A stretch of DNA of 64,000 nt from Acanthosepion esculentum (GCA_964036315.1 OZ038482.1:9850698-9914697); one strand, 5' to 3'. Counted from the first letter of the stretch, positions 1 to 11,770 are shown. Notes: a model not told the origin generated them from the letters alone. A program made the numbers and translations.

Positions 1-1515
1 TTTCTGGGGTGAGGATTTATCATTAGTTACATTATTTACACTTGGACTAATATCCTCATCTTTGTTGTTATTATCACCTGATTGCCTTATGTCTGAATTT
101 CTGAGATGTGGAGTTATCATTATTTACATTATTTACACTTGGACTAATATCCTCATCTTTGTTGTTATTATCACCTGATTGCCTTATGTCTGAATTTCTG
201 AGATGAGGAGTTATCATTATTTACATTATTTACACTTGGACTAATATCCTCATCTTTGTTGTTATTATCACCTGATTGCCTTATGTCTGAATTTCTGAGA
301 TGTGGAGTTATCATTATTTACATTATTTACACTTGGACTAATATCCTCATCTTTGTTGTTATTATCACCTGATTGCCTTATGTCTGAGTTTCTGAGATGT
401 GGAGTTATCCTTATTTACATTATTTACACTTGGACTAATATCCTCATCTTTGTTGTTATTATCACCTGATTGTCTTATGTCTGAATTTCTGAGATAAGGA
501 ATTATCATTATTTACACTTGGACTAATATCCTCATCTTTGTTGTTATTATCACCTGATTCCCTTATGTCTGAATTTCTGAGATAAGGAATTATCATTATT
601 TACATTATTTACACTTGGACTAATATCCTCATCTTTGTTGTTATTATCACCTGATTGCCTTATGTCTGAATTTCTGAGATAAGGAATTATCATTATTTAC
701 ATTATTTACACTTGGACTAATATCCTCATCTTTGTTGTTATTATCACCTGATTGCCTTATGTCTGAATTTCTGAGATAAGGAATTATCATTATTTACACT
801 TGGACTAATATCCTCATCTTTGTTGTTATTATCACCTGATTCCCTTATGTCTGAATTTCTGAGATAAGGAATTATCATTATTTACATTATTTACACTTGG
901 ACTAATATCCTCATCTTTGTTGTTATTATCACCTGATTGCCTTATGTCTGAATTTCTGAGATAAGGAATTATCATTATTTACATTATTTACACTTGGACT
1001 AATATCCTCATCTTTGTTGTTATTATCACCTGATTGCCTTATGTCTGAATTTCTGAGATAAGGAATTATCATTATTTACATTATTTACACTTGGACTAAT
1101 ATCCTCATCTTTGTTGTTATTATCACCTGATTGCCTTATGTCTGAATTTCTGAGATAAGGAATTATCATTATTTACATTATTTACACTTGGACTAATATC
1201 CTCATCTTTGTTGTTATTATCACCTGATTGCCTTATGTCTGAATTTCTGAGATAAGGAATTATCATTATTTACATTATTTACACTTGGACTAATATCCTC
1301 ATCTTTGTTGTTATTATCACCTGATTGCTTTATGTCTGAATTTCTGAGATAAGGAATTATCATTATTTACATTATTTACACTTGGACTAATATCCTCATC
1401 TTTGTTGTTATTATCACCTGATTGCCTTATGTCTGAATTTCTGAGATAAGGAATTATCATTATTTACATTATTTACACTTGGACTAATATCCTCATCTTT
1501 GTTGTTATTATCACA
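1..1515. repeat. 97-bp minisatellite grown from a SINE tail
   Basis: About 16 head-to-tail copies are present. The phrase CTTGGACTAATATCC recurs at 41, 138, 235, 332, 429, 517, 614, 711, 799, 896 and 993, i.e. every 97 bp, with two 88-bp units that lack one of two adjacent TTTACATTA motifs. The last unit runs without a break into a SINE body read on the minus strand (1516-1600). Part of every unit is the reverse complement of the SINE tail seen once at 20815-20870 and 35728-35770. The rest of the unit (CTGATTGCCTTATGTCTGAA region) is not found in those single copies. The array reaches the window edge, so its full length is unknown. Confidence 0.95.
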
Positions 1516-1600
1516 ATATTTTAACCGTTGTGCCTTCCAGCCTTCATCAGGTGTGTGTTGATTCAGCTAACCTGAAGGGAATTTTCAAACAGTCCCATTT
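1500..1600 (-). mobile_element. SINE-A remnant next to the minisatellite
   Basis: The sequence around 1516-1560 (AACCGTTGTGCCTTCCAG, then CCTTCATCAGGTGT) is the reverse complement of the conserved SINE-A core, which reads ACCTGAAGAAGGCCGGAG then GGCCGAAACGTTGT at about 35680-35717. The tRNA-like head is not recognisable upstream. This ties the adjacent 97-bp array to a retroposon. Confidence 0.75.
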
Positions 1601-2835
1601 ATTTAATCTTCAAGTTGTTTAGTCTTCTTTCTGGTTTTCTTTATCTCCTCAACAGTTTTCCAGATTCATGGGAGCAAATACATGAAAACTAGTGAACAAG
1701 TGGATGCTTACAAGGAAAGTGCCTTTTGTTTAACTGTTGTATTGAAGAAAATAAAAATTATAATTTCTAGTGATTACCAAATGCAATATAAACTTGAGAA
1801 TGGCTGAAGACAATTTCAAACAGAACATGTTAAAAGACGAAGATATCTTTCCAAACATATGTGGATTAATGAAAATACACTGAAAAATTCCATGTACAGT
1901 TCTCGATATTGATTTAAATTATTCAAGGAATAGACTTTTTTGGACATTTTGTAGCATCATTTATTACAGTATTGATTAGTTCAATATTGTATAATGTCTT
2001 GATTTTTAATGGACTCAACTAAAGATGTTGGATTTAATTATATTGGAACTTTTTTCCATTTGATTGATTTATACATTTTTTGTCTTTCAATTATTTTAAT
2101 CATTCACTTTTAATATTTTATTATTGTGTCCACTTGCATGATTATTATTATTATCATTATTATTATTATCATTATTATTATCATTATCATTATTATTACC
2201 ATAATTCCAGTCCTCATTAACTAATCCTTATTTGATGTTTGCGTGTTAAATGTCAGCCATCTTGGCCTTTCTTGAACAAATTCTGCTGACCTGTGTCAAG
2301 ATATGGGCATCATTTCCTACTCCTTTGTTAAAAAGAAATTAAAATGCTGGTGATGAAGATCTTTTAAGTGCACAGGAATAAAACAAAATGTTCTATAGAA
2401 AATTTTGGTGAAATGCTGACTTTTTGATGTGAAAGGAGAGGCTGTAAAATGGCAACAAAAATATTGGTCTAGAAAAAAGAAAAAAACTTTGAAAAAGCTC
2501 AAAATTTTCCTTTCTAAATAAAGGCTATTAAATGAATATAAAATGTTTAAAAATGTGATCATTAAAATAAAAGATACTGTTTGATTGACAACAACAGTTG
2601 GATTAAAAGCTTTCACACCGAAAGTATAGAAAGAATCAGACATTAAAGAAATAGTATGCAATTTTTATTCTTTGGTGATGAAAATGTCTTTTTACCTGAA
2701 ATTAAATAAAAGAATGAAAAAATGTTTAAGTCTAGTTTAGAAAGAAAAATGTGAAAGAATAACTCTTCAGTTTATCTCAGCTATTAGCATTGTGTCTTTC
2801 AATCTGGACCCAGTATTTTGACTTTGGTCATTTTC
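1601..2835. other. AT-rich stretch without a recognised gene
   Basis: No coding region is supported. The only structured piece is an imperfect (ATT/ATC)n microsatellite at about 2141-2200. A 114-codon minus-strand open frame (2317-2661) has low-complexity Phe/Ser-rich composition and no recognisable motif. Confidence 0.6.
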
Positions 2836-2837
2836 CT

Positions 2838-3215
2838 ACTGCTGTAACATAGCTTCCCTCTGCCTTTTCTATAAATATTTTCAATTCTTCTAAAGTGCTT
2901 CTTCCTTGGTACCTCGACTTCATGAATTTAAGGGTAATACTAGATTGGCAATTAGGTCTCATCATTTTACTGTTGAAATACCTAAGTTCTGTTCTAATAG
3001 TCTCTTTCTTGCACTTCTTGCTTGTAAAAATCTCTTCCTGCTTTCTGTTTCCCTGTCACCTTCAATCTTCAAAAATTTAAATGCAATGTCAATCAGCATC
3101 TTTTTTCTTTTATTGTCCATTCTCCTTATTAACATTTTCTCTTTTCCCTACAATCTCAGTAACTTTCAGCATCTTGGTGACATTATCACCTCGATTGGGG
3201 AGAATTGATTAAAAA
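2838..3215 (+). pseudogene. Jockey/CR1-like LINE, 3' end remnant
   Basis: The translation near 2890-2990 contains VPRLHEFKGNTRLA followed by RSHHFTVE, the conserved C-terminal tail of a non-LTR reverse transcriptase family. Better copies of the same tail lie at 25700-26200, 30220-30925 and 62985-63585. Downstream the frame shifts to SPSIFKNLNAMSISIF, matching the FKCNVNRHL terminus of the other copies. It ends at about 3205 with a degenerate form of the GGGGTGAAATG-type 3' terminus (GGGGAGAATTGATTAAAAAA). The central part is shortened and frameshifted, so this is a dead 3'-truncated fragment. The clade name is from resemblance only. Confidence 0.75.
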
Positions 3216-5200
3216 ATGGATATTTTTTTATTAGTCAAACTATAAAATTCAACTATTTTATATGTTCTTAAATTGTTTAAATGAATAAATGACTCTAAGC
3301 ATTCATGAGGCATGGTTGTATAATTTCATTTTGGATATGTAAAGAAAAACAGACAAACATTTAAGCTTGTAGTGAAGCTTTATTCAATACAATTTAACTA
3401 TTGCCCATAAAGTGAGGTTCAAACATTTCTTATATAGTTGAGTAGTTCAAGGGGAAGACAACTGTGGTTGCCTTCACCACAGGATGTTTACCTGTTCACA
3501 TATGTTTCTTATGCTGCCATGGAAAAATGCTTGATTCTTTATACCACTGCAGAAAATACTACACACAGGCATATCTAATAATATTATGAAACCAACAAAG
3601 AACCCCTCCCAAAATATAAGTCTCTCATAACCTGTAATATGAAATTTGCATGCACAGATATACGAAAAAGGTCATCACTGTATATACACCTATATTCATC
3701 CTTTTTGTATTGTCTATTTAGTTTGCTAAGGCAATAAAATATATTGTTCATTGTTTGTCTATTCATTCTATACCTTCTTGTTTGAAGAGCATCAAACCAC
3801 TCCACTAATATTACTTAATATTACTTAATACCACTATAAACACAATCACTAAAAAATGTTAAGAACTAGTGTAATCAAAAACTACAATACATAGAGCATT
3901 TCTGTACTATAGCAACAACTCTATGACGCTTTATTTGACTAATTCAGCTTCAGCACTGAAAACACTTATTTTATCGTGTCGATGCTTATAAGCAAAAAGG
4001 GAGATGAGGTATGTTTATTTTACTACCCCAATTTAGTAGACATAGAGAAATTCTCAGAATGAAAATATTTTTGATGCAGTAACAATTTTCTTGCTGCAGC
4101 TTGAAATGGATTACCCACAACTGGTCTGTCTTGATGCTCGCTAAGTGGCATTGCCCAGGACTATTAAAGAAAGGACACAATCTCTCTCTTCCTGTTTTCA
4201 TTCTAGAATGTGATAGACAAAAGACTTGTCCAGTTTTTCCTTCTAAGGAGACAGTCAGCAAGCTATGGGGTGCATCTGCCCCCACCCTATGCACACTACC
4301 ACTAACCCCTATAAATGTTTTTTATAACTCTTTTCAGATCTATATATACACACTAGTATATTTTCTCTTTTTTGTGATTCAATGTTATTTGTTATATAAA
4401 AATATTTCCATGTGTTGAAATTTATTCTTTAAAATGTTGAATTCGATTCGTCTGATTGTACTCATCTTCAACCTCATTGCATACAAAGTTGTAGACCTGT
4501 ATAACTTGTAGAAGCAGCTGCTCACGTAAATTATAAAATGAGAATAAAAAGTACAAAATATTGTAAAATAAAACTGAATTGAGAAAAAGTTTTAAATACT
4601 ATACCAATAATTGAATCTTTTAAAAACATTTTCCAAATATGAGCACCATCAAAAAGGTGTAGATACATTGCATACTTGTAAAGAGTTTAAAACCAACGTA
4701 ATTAATTCTGAAATTCGTTGAAAAAGGCAGATGAAAGATAAAATAGTTGTTGATAAAATTAATGAAAAATAATTTTTGAAACTTTTATGAATTTTTTAAA
4801 ATGTTTCAAGACATTTTCTAGGAAACGAAGATAGATTTTGAAAATCTATTTAAAAATTAATTGCAGAAATAAATCTATTTAACAGATTTTGAACCAAGTA
4901 ACTCTTGCATAAAATATTTTCATATTTGCATGAAGATATTTTCACAAGATTTCAGCCTTCTCATTGAAAATTTTGTATCATCAAAAATGCAATGATTATT
5001 TAAAAACTGTAATGATTAAGAAGAGGTAACAGCAAATTGTTACTCATTATTTTAAAAAAAGAACAACACAATTTAAATATCATTTTCATAATTATTCTCA
5101 TGTATTGATTCTTTTTTATGATTCCAATTCTTCAGAGCATTTTCAGTGGTTGTCTATTTCTCTGCTTTGTATTTTAAAAGAATCATAAGCAACAAGTAAG
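3216..5200. other. Sequence without a recognised gene
   Basis: Both strands show only short open frames (for example 3584-3805 minus, 3986-4294 minus, 4101-4418 plus). None has a recognisable domain, and the 4.0-4.4 kb frames overlap each other on opposite strands. I see no clear repeat boundary. It could be unique intergenic or intronic DNA or an unrecognised old repeat. Confidence 0.45.
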
Positions 5201-5204
5201 TTTT

Positions 5205-5482
5205 GGTCATCTTGGAATGAGAAATTTGGAGAGTTGAGTTCGAATTCCAGTCAAGTTTTTTACATTCACTGATGCACAAATACTCTTAGGAAAGATATGA
5301 ATTTATCTCTTCTCTTCCCAGCTATGGATTAAATAGCAGGACAGACTGGGTCCTATAGCCTTGGTTGGCAACAAGTATACTGCAGAAAGAAACTGTAGCT
5401 TACTGCAGGAAATCTTCTGGCTAGTCAGTCACAAATTGAAAGAGACATGATCATTCAATCATGTATTACATATGGCACTTGA
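5205..5482 (+). mobile_element. SINE-B copy (tRNA-like head)
   Basis: The segment GAGTTCGAATTCCAGTC (about 5236-5252) resembles a tRNA B box, followed by TTTTACATTCACTGATGC and then TACTCTTAGGAAAGATATGAA. The same order occurs at 32550-32815 on the plus strand and at 30000-30180 on the minus strand. The tail contains TAGTCAGTCACAAATTGAAAG, matched at 32745-32765. Three dispersed copies sharing a box-B-like motif support a tRNA-derived SINE family. Confidence 0.7.
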
Positions 5483-5699
5483 CTGCCATTAAACACTATC
5501 GATCAAAGAATGGATTCCACTTGAGATTCCTTTTTATTTGATCAAACTGTGTAGTTCATAATTATTCCAAACACAGTAAGACACTTCTTTTCAAAATGAA
5601 TCTGTTGCTAAGCAGAATTATTGTATGGATTCTTTTTGGAATTTCTTATCATAGCTGGGCTTTGTGAACAAAAATTTGATTTGTCAACACTCAGGTAGT

Positions 5700-6140
5700 T
5701 TCTTCTTCTATTTCATGTGTCATGTCCCCTCAGGGCTTAGGCAATCATGGCTCTCCACAATTTCCTCTCCTTTGTAACTCTGAATAAATGTTGTCGTTTT
5801 CTTATTTCACCTAAACCTTGTTCCACCATCCAATTACTCAAGCCCACTTTTCTTCTTGATGTTCCATGTTCCTTCTGGATATAGGCAATCATGGCTCTCC
5901 ACAATTTCTTGTCCTTTGTAACTCTGAATAAATGTTGTCGTTTTCTTATTTCACCTAAACCTTGTTCCACCATCCAATTACTCAAGCTCACTTTTCTTCT
6001 TGATGTTCCATGTTCCTTCTGGATATAGGCAATCATGGCTCTCCACAATTTCTTGTCCTTTGTAACTCTGAATAAATGTTGTCATTTTCTTATTTCACCT
6101 AAACCTTGTTCCACCATCCAATTACTCAAGCTCGCTAAGT
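5700..6140 (-). pseudogene. RTE-like LINE C-terminal tail, triplicated
   Basis: On the minus strand the translation reads RVTKDKKLWRAMIAYIQKEH, which corresponds to the extreme C-terminus of the RTE-like LINE ORF seen elsewhere here (32330-32425, 47700-47790). Here the last about 48 codons are tandemly repeated: GGCAATCATGGCTC occurs at 5740, 5884 and 6028, a period of 144 bp. Because 144 is divisible by three, the frame stays open through the copies; the third copy is partial. No upstream RT domain is attached. The amplification probably occurred in the genome after insertion of a truncated element. Confidence 0.85.
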
Positions 6141-6518
6141 GTTGTCACCGTATGACAAAGAAATGAAAATAAACAAATGCAAATTAAAATAATTCTGAAA
6201 GTTAATCTTTGTTTAATTTATGTACGTTTAAACAAAAACTGGTAGTCACAAAAAGCAAGTTAGGACGAGGGTGATTTTGATTAAAATATGGGTAAAAGTC
6301 TACATAAACAGGAGAACAGAATTTAAAATAACCCATGAATGAAAATACATTAGTCTTTCTGATGTGGTTCAATGAAGGCAAAACAAAAAGTGATAGATTA
6401 ATGTAGAAGATAATAACATCTTTACCGGTAAATATGTTCCTTCTATGATTCAGAGAATCAGCATTTTTCTTTGAATGCTTTCAAGGCATATATTTTGAGA
6501 GGGGAATGTTTTCTACAA

Positions 6519-6519
<1 letters not shown>
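6141..6519. other. No recognised feature
   Basis: AT-rich sequence with no supported gene or repeat boundary. Confidence 0.4.

Positions 6520-6557
<38 letters not shown>
6520..6557. repeat. (TA)n microsatellite
   Basis: About 37 bp of uninterrupted AT dinucleotide repeat. Confidence 0.98.
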
Positions 6558-6559
<2 letters not shown>

Positions 6560-6799
6560 TGTGAACGTATACAGGTATAGGAGGGCAGGGAGAAAGTTTG
6601 GAGTCAACCAAGGTTGAAACATGGTGAATAGTTCTAACAGCAAGGCGTTATTTTTAGGAGAACATAATGTTCCTTCACCAAAATGACTGGGTCAAGCTTT
6701 CTTCAACATTTCATAAAGACAGGTTTGCACTACAGAGATGTGTGGTCAGGTCAATAAGAGTAAAAATGGTGACCCATTTATAACAGTATGCTATGCATT

Positions 6800-7235
6800 T
6801 TCTTCTATATATCTTGTCTTCAACCTGTCCTGTGAGTAACAGATTTTCCAAGCCCTCCTTTCTCATTATGTACCCTAGAAATGTCAACTGATGTTAAGTA
6901 TGTTTCCTTTTTCTTTCCATTTTGTCTGAAACTTTGTTGTTGCTCACATGTTCAGCTCATGGTACACTCAGCACCCTTCTGCACAACCACACTTTTGTTG
7001 CTTCAAGTATTTTTCTTTTTATCTTTGAGGAGATTATCCAACACTCACTGCCATTCAGGAAGACAGATATCATGTAACAGTTTAGTACTCTTTTCTTTGT
7101 TTTTTGCAAATTTTATCTTAGTACTCTGTTTAGCTTTTGGAATGCATCTTTGTCTATCCCAATATAGCTTCGGATTTCAGTGTCACACATTTTATCCTCC
7201 TCTGTTAAAACACTTCTCAGGTGATGCCTATATGG
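6800..7235 (-). pseudogene. RTE-like LINE remnant
   Basis: Minus-strand reading recovers degenerate blocks of the same RTE-like LINE tail as 31970-32430: a piece like KWGCAEGC in place of the FYRR segment, then VYHELNM near WTEHVSN, and DKICKKQRKEY in the region before the YGSECW block. Stop codons and frameshifts interrupt it throughout. A plus-strand open frame at 6881-7342 lies antisense to it and is a shadow. Identity was recognised by block order, so boundaries are approximate. Confidence 0.6.
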
Positions 7236-7748
7236 GAAGGGCATGCTTTACCATATCAACTGTAGTAGAAAGTCCAATAGATGGAACAGGAGATAATCTT
7301 GTGGCCTTTATGCTTTTCGCTCACTCTTTTCCTGCAACTTAATCCAGTGAAGAGTATGTTGCCTGGTAAATTTTGTGCCTCCATATTGGTTTTTATATTG
7401 CACCTGTTTGCAGCCAATAAGATTTGAGTCCACAGGATTATACTAGGTCATTATCAAATATTAGTGTGCTAATGAATGAATCCTTTAGGTCATAAAGAAG
7501 ACAGTCTGTCATCAGATCCTAGAGATTAGTGCTGCAGAATCATAAACAAAGAGCTTTACCAAATAATAAAACCACATCAGCTGAGAACTTCCACCAACAA
7601 TAACAACTAAAGTGGGTAGTACAGATAACTAGAAAGGAAAATAATGATATAATGAAGATGTTAACTTTCCACACTACATTAAACAAAAGGTTAGGAAGGA
7701 AACCTTAATGCTAGAAAGAGTGATAACAATTAGTGGACTTATTAATAA

Positions 7749-8266
7749 TATTAAATTTCAATAATGCTAAATTTCAATAATGCTAAATTTTACTAATGCT
7801 AAATTTCAATAATACTAAATTTCAATAATGCTAAATTTTACTAATGCTAAATTTCAATAATACTAAATTTCAATAATGCTAATTTTCAATAATACTAAAT
7901 TTCAATAATACTAAATTTCAATAATGCTAAATTTTACCAATGCTAAATTTCAATAATACTAAATTTCAATAATACTAAATTTCAATAATGCTAAATTTTA
8001 CTAATGCTAAATTTCAATAATACTAAATTTCAATAATACTAAATTTCAATAATGCTAAATTTCAATAATACTAAAATTTCAATAATGCTAAATTTTACCA
8101 ATGCTAAATTTCAATAATACTAAATTTCAGTAATGCTAAATTTTACTAATGCTAAATTTCAATAATACTAAATTTCAATAATACTAAATTTCAATAATGC
8201 TAAATTTTACTAATGCTAAATTTCAATAATGCTAAATTTCAATAATACTAAATTTCAATAATGCTA
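7749..8266. repeat. 16-bp satellite array
   Basis: About 32 tandem 16-mers are present, mainly AATACTAAATTTCAAT and AATGCTAAATTTCAAT. A variant 16-mer with TTTTAC recurs at about 7788, 7836, 7932, 7996, 8093, 8141 and 8205, spaced 48, 96, 64, 97, 48 and 64 bp. All but one spacing are exact multiples of 16; the single 97 comes from one extra A near 8072. This indicates higher-order amplification in blocks of three and four units. Confidence 0.97.
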
Positions 8267-9055
8267 ACTGTTCAGTCAATGGTTGATGACGGTTTCTTCT
8301 ATGGAAACTTGTTCTCACCAATATCAATAACAATCTGTTGTATTTAGGGGAGAAAAATGTTTACATGGATTTTCTAATTTCATTTTCTTTCTTTTCTTGT
8401 CTCAATAACAGAATTTGGTTTCATGGCATTAAGAACTGATTCTGAAAAGATTCTGAACAAAAAAATGTTGTTTTTTATTGTTTCTTTCCTGCAAATGTGT
8501 TCAATTTCAGATTTTTGAAAATGGAAAACTTGAAATTTTGAAACAAGATTGACAAAGAGATCTTCAATTCTGCCTAAATGGTAATGTCAGTTTGTCATGT
8601 TTTGTGCCACTTCATCCGTTTTGTTTTTTTTGGTTGCATCAATGTCTTCAGCGTGTTTTATTAACGACATTGATGATCCTGATAAGTTGTTGCAAGGAGC
8701 AGATTATGCACCTAACTCTCTTTCATGAACATTTTCATAGAATTTTTCTTAAATCTCTCTTTGATTTAATTCACCTGTTCCCAAACGTTTTCTGTCACCT
8801 CCTACCTTGGCTTTCCAGGTCACATCCCGAAGCACTGCTGCCACACCCATAATGAAAACACTTCTTTCTTCTTATTAGATATACAGCCAATTCAAAATGA
8901 CAATTACACAAATACTGTAGAAATGCATATACACTACAGGCCAAAGGCTTACACCTATTCCCTGGATTTCAAAAGTTATGTACTTATTTCAAAACTAATT
9001 TACTTGCTCATTTCAGGTTAGAGGAACTTTCTCTTCCTGAATGTTTTTATCATAT
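8267..9055. other. No supported gene; possible Tc1 end
   Basis: The only suggestive piece is CACTACAGGCCAAAGGCTTA at about 8931-8950, which resembles the outer end of Tc1-type inverted repeats. No partner end was found nearby. An open frame at 8592-8852 is not recognisable. Confidence 0.35.
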
Positions 9056-9135
9056 ATTCAATAATAATAATAATTATCATATATTCAATAATAATAATAA
9101 TTATCATATATTCAATAATAATAATAATAATAATG
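9056..9135. repeat. Short tandem repeat (TCATATATTCAATAATAATAA)
   Basis: Three copies of a roughly 31-bp unit built from CATATATTCAATAATAATAA, with the last copy extended by extra AAT triplets. Confidence 0.85.
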
Positions 9136-9941
9136 AAATTAAGCCATTACTGTATAAAGTCTCCTTAACATTTTACCCCTTTTTTGCCTAATCTACTGTT
9201 GTGAGGGAGAATATTTCCCTATAAGTTTGGACTCGGCTGTTGGATGAAAGACATAAAAATACTCCTACATCAAGAGGAGTAGCAGCAGGAGCAATAGCTT
9301 TGCTGAAAATACTTAGTCATTCACAGCTAAACATTCTCTTCCCTAGTTTCTATTCTACATTATGTTTCTCTGTACCAAAAACTAATAAACTTGTTAAACC
9401 AATTCCAGTTTTCTACTGTTGTTTTTGATAACTCAGGTACAACATTTACCTTGGTGACTAATGGTAATCTTAGGGCTGATGTATTTTAATTTTTAGGTAA
9501 CCTCTCTCTAAAGATTGACCCCCATGCACTAATGTGTTAAATAGTTTCTGCATCAGAGCTTAGTAGGAGTTAATTGAACCAAAGAAGGTAGTAATCATTA
9601 AATCCAGAGGGTTGGGGTGCGGGTGGGGTCAAACGTTTGACTTGTCATGTATATTTCAGCTTTTCTTAAATGAGATTATAAAAAATGTTGGCAGACAAAC
9701 ATCCATGTCTGTATTGCTGCACTTCAAAATCTAGGACCCTGCGGATGTTGACTGTCTGATGTGGCTGGTCATTGGTTCATCCTATCCAGATAACGTCAGC
9801 AAGATACAAACAAAAATTCAAACTTAAATTTGGACAAAATAAAGTAAATCAATTGTTCAAGTATAACTTTTATGTTAATTTTATTCTTTGTAAAGCATTC
9901 CTGTTCCTTGAGTGTAAGTGACTGTTTGCCATAGAGCAATG
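9136..9941. other. No recognised feature
   Basis: No supported gene or repeat. A 62-codon plus-strand frame (9240-9428) has no recognisable motif. Confidence 0.4.
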
Positions 9942-10689
9942 TACAAGGTAACCAAAAAAGTTCTGTCCGTTTTTTAATTAGTCATTGAAAAAAGTTGAAA
10001 TATATACAAGATGCGTGTAGCAATTGTTTTCAAATTTGGACAGCCGGAAGTATGAACATCAGATGTTATAAAAAACATGTGCAACGTGCCCGGCCATCAG
10101 TTATAAGCCGGACAGCTGTGAGAAGGATGGAAGTGTCTAGAGATCTCGTTCGGGGCTGTTTGCTTTATGACTTCAAAGTGGGCTTATCAGCAGCTGCATC
10201 AAGTCGCCGCATATGTCAAGCATTTGGGGATAGTGCTGTGGATGAATGTACTGCAAGGCGTTGGTTTCGAAAATTCAAGTCGGGAGATTTGACTCTCCTT
10301 GCAGTGGACGACCACAGGTCTTGAATGACGGAGTCCCGAATGCGGCCATTGAAGAGGACAGTAGTCTAATGCAACTTGGGTGGGAGACTTTGTGCCATCC
10401 ACCTTATTCACCTGACCTTGCGCCATCCGATTACCACCTCTTCCACTCCCTAGATAATCATCTTCGTGGGAAATCCTTCACCAATAAAGCAGACTTGCGC
10501 AAAGCCCTCAAGGACTTCTTTGCGTCAAACCCCCCGAGTTCTACTGCAAGGGCATTGAACAGCTGGAGACATGTTGGCAGAAGGTGCTGGATGCCGATTA
10601 CTTCGAAGACTAAATATAAGTTACACATACTGTGAAGCGTTTTCATTTTTTCCTTTAAAAACGGACAGAACTTTTTTGGTTACTTTGTA
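9942..10689 (+). mobile_element. Internally deleted mariner transposon with intact ends
   Basis: Inverted ends are visible: CAAGGTAACCAAAAAAGTTC from 9944 and its reverse complement ending CTTTTTTGGTTACTTTG at 10687. Over about 32 bp the two ends differ at one base. Both are flanked by TA (9942-9943 and 10688-10689), the standard mariner target duplication. The element is 744 bp, against about 1.3 kb for a complete mariner. The shortening is explained by loss of the central transposase segment (see the transposase entry). Near-identical ends and an intact target duplication suggest a recent insertion by a transposase supplied elsewhere. Confidence 0.95.
10127..10637 (+). pseudogene. Mariner transposase, internally deleted
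   Basis: The reading starts best at the ATG at 10127 (MEVSRDLVRGCLLYDFKVGL), giving the usual N-terminal helix-turn-helix with ICQAFGDSAVDE and ARRWFRKFKSGD. Near 10290-10300 the frame shifts by one and resumes as SGRPQVLNDGVPNAAIEED. It then jumps directly to LGWETLCHPPYSPDLAPSDY, the block that carries the third catalytic Asp of the DD34D triad. About 200 residues including the first two catalytic Asp are absent. The C-terminal FASNPPSS..RALNSWRHVG block is retained, ending at a stop at 10633-10635. The protein cannot be catalytic; the N-terminal DNA-binding part might at most act as a repressor, which is speculation. Confidence 0.92.
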
Positions 10690-11726
10690 TAAAAAAGGAC
10701 AAAAAATATTACTTGGTTCAGGTGGTATTTTATGTTCAATTGTCTGATTTATTAACTCGAATTAGAATCCTATGTTTACATATTTGCTCCTGAGAATAAA
10801 GTCATTGTCAGAATATTTCATGATCAGATCAAAATGATTCAATTCACTTCTTCTGTCTCGTCTTTATTTAAGTAAAAAAAAAATGGACAAATGTTTTATT
10901 TTCAAAATGAACTTTATCGAACAACATATTTGATATTTTTCTCCGTTATTTATTGTCACTTTTCAGTCATTTCCCATCTTTGAGGAAACAAATTTTTCAT
11001 TAAAAGAATTCTGTAAAGAAGAGAACAACATAGCATTTTTTTTTCATTCTCTTCTGCCATCATTCATGCAAATTCGTAATTTTAGCTGCTTATATTTTTT
11101 TGTCTTTTTCAACAAACACCAACTCAAGAGGCCTTTCACAATTTTCCAGAGAATTTAAAGTTTTTCATTAGAAGAATTCTGTAAAGAATAGCATAAATGG
11201 TTATTTGAAGGTTCAATATTTGGAGAATGTCAGATGAGGTGAAACCTTCCCAGCCAAGTTGTAACAATTTTTGCTTGGTTATTAAAGAAAAATGTTTAAT
11301 GATTAAATTGTCTTTCCTCTTAACTGATTCCAGGCACTTTTCCTCAATTGCTGCCTTTAGTTGGATATTTTCAGTTTACTAGATATTTTCCATGTCATAT
11401 AATATTGATTTTTCTCAAATAATGTCTTCATTTGATCACTATCAACCACAGATGGTTAATCCAATCCTGGATCCTTTTTCAGTGAGAAAGATATCCAGCA
11501 AAGATCAACACAAACATTGTTGATACATTTGAGCATTCACAGAGACTTCTCCATAAATGTTTTTTGCATCAGATGTTATTGTTCTCAAGATAAAAAACAA
11601 ACATAATACACAAAAAAAAGTTATTCTCTTCTATTTCTAAATAGAAAAAATACAAGTTTGAATGAAGTTAGTAGTAGTAATACACTAAATGGCACTTCAT
11701 ATTAAAAACAGAATAAGCTTTTTGAC

Positions 11727-11731
<5 letters not shown>
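10690..11731. other. AT-rich, no recognised gene
   Basis: The only repeated piece is a phrase near TTTTTCATTAAAAGAATTCT at about 10996 and 11162, a short local duplication. No supported coding region. Confidence 0.45.

Positions 11732-11766
<35 letters not shown>
11732..11766. repeat. (TA)n microsatellite
   Basis: Uninterrupted TA repeat of about 35 bp. Confidence 0.98.

Positions 11767-11770
<4 letters not shown>

Noticed and set aside
1..1515. Regular repeats considered as a CRISPR array
   Set aside because: No constant repeat with unique spacers; the units are contiguous and near identical, and the surroundings are eukaryotic transposons.
3986..4418. Opposed 102- and 105-codon frames considered as a host exon
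   Set aside because: Both are open at once, no recognised domain, no convincing splice sites.
6881..7342. 153-codon plus-strand frame
   Set aside because: It runs antisense to a recognisable RTE-like LINE remnant and has low-complexity Phe/Leu/Ser composition.
8931..8950. Tc1 inverted repeat
   Set aside because: A single 20-bp resemblance without a second end or transposase sequence.
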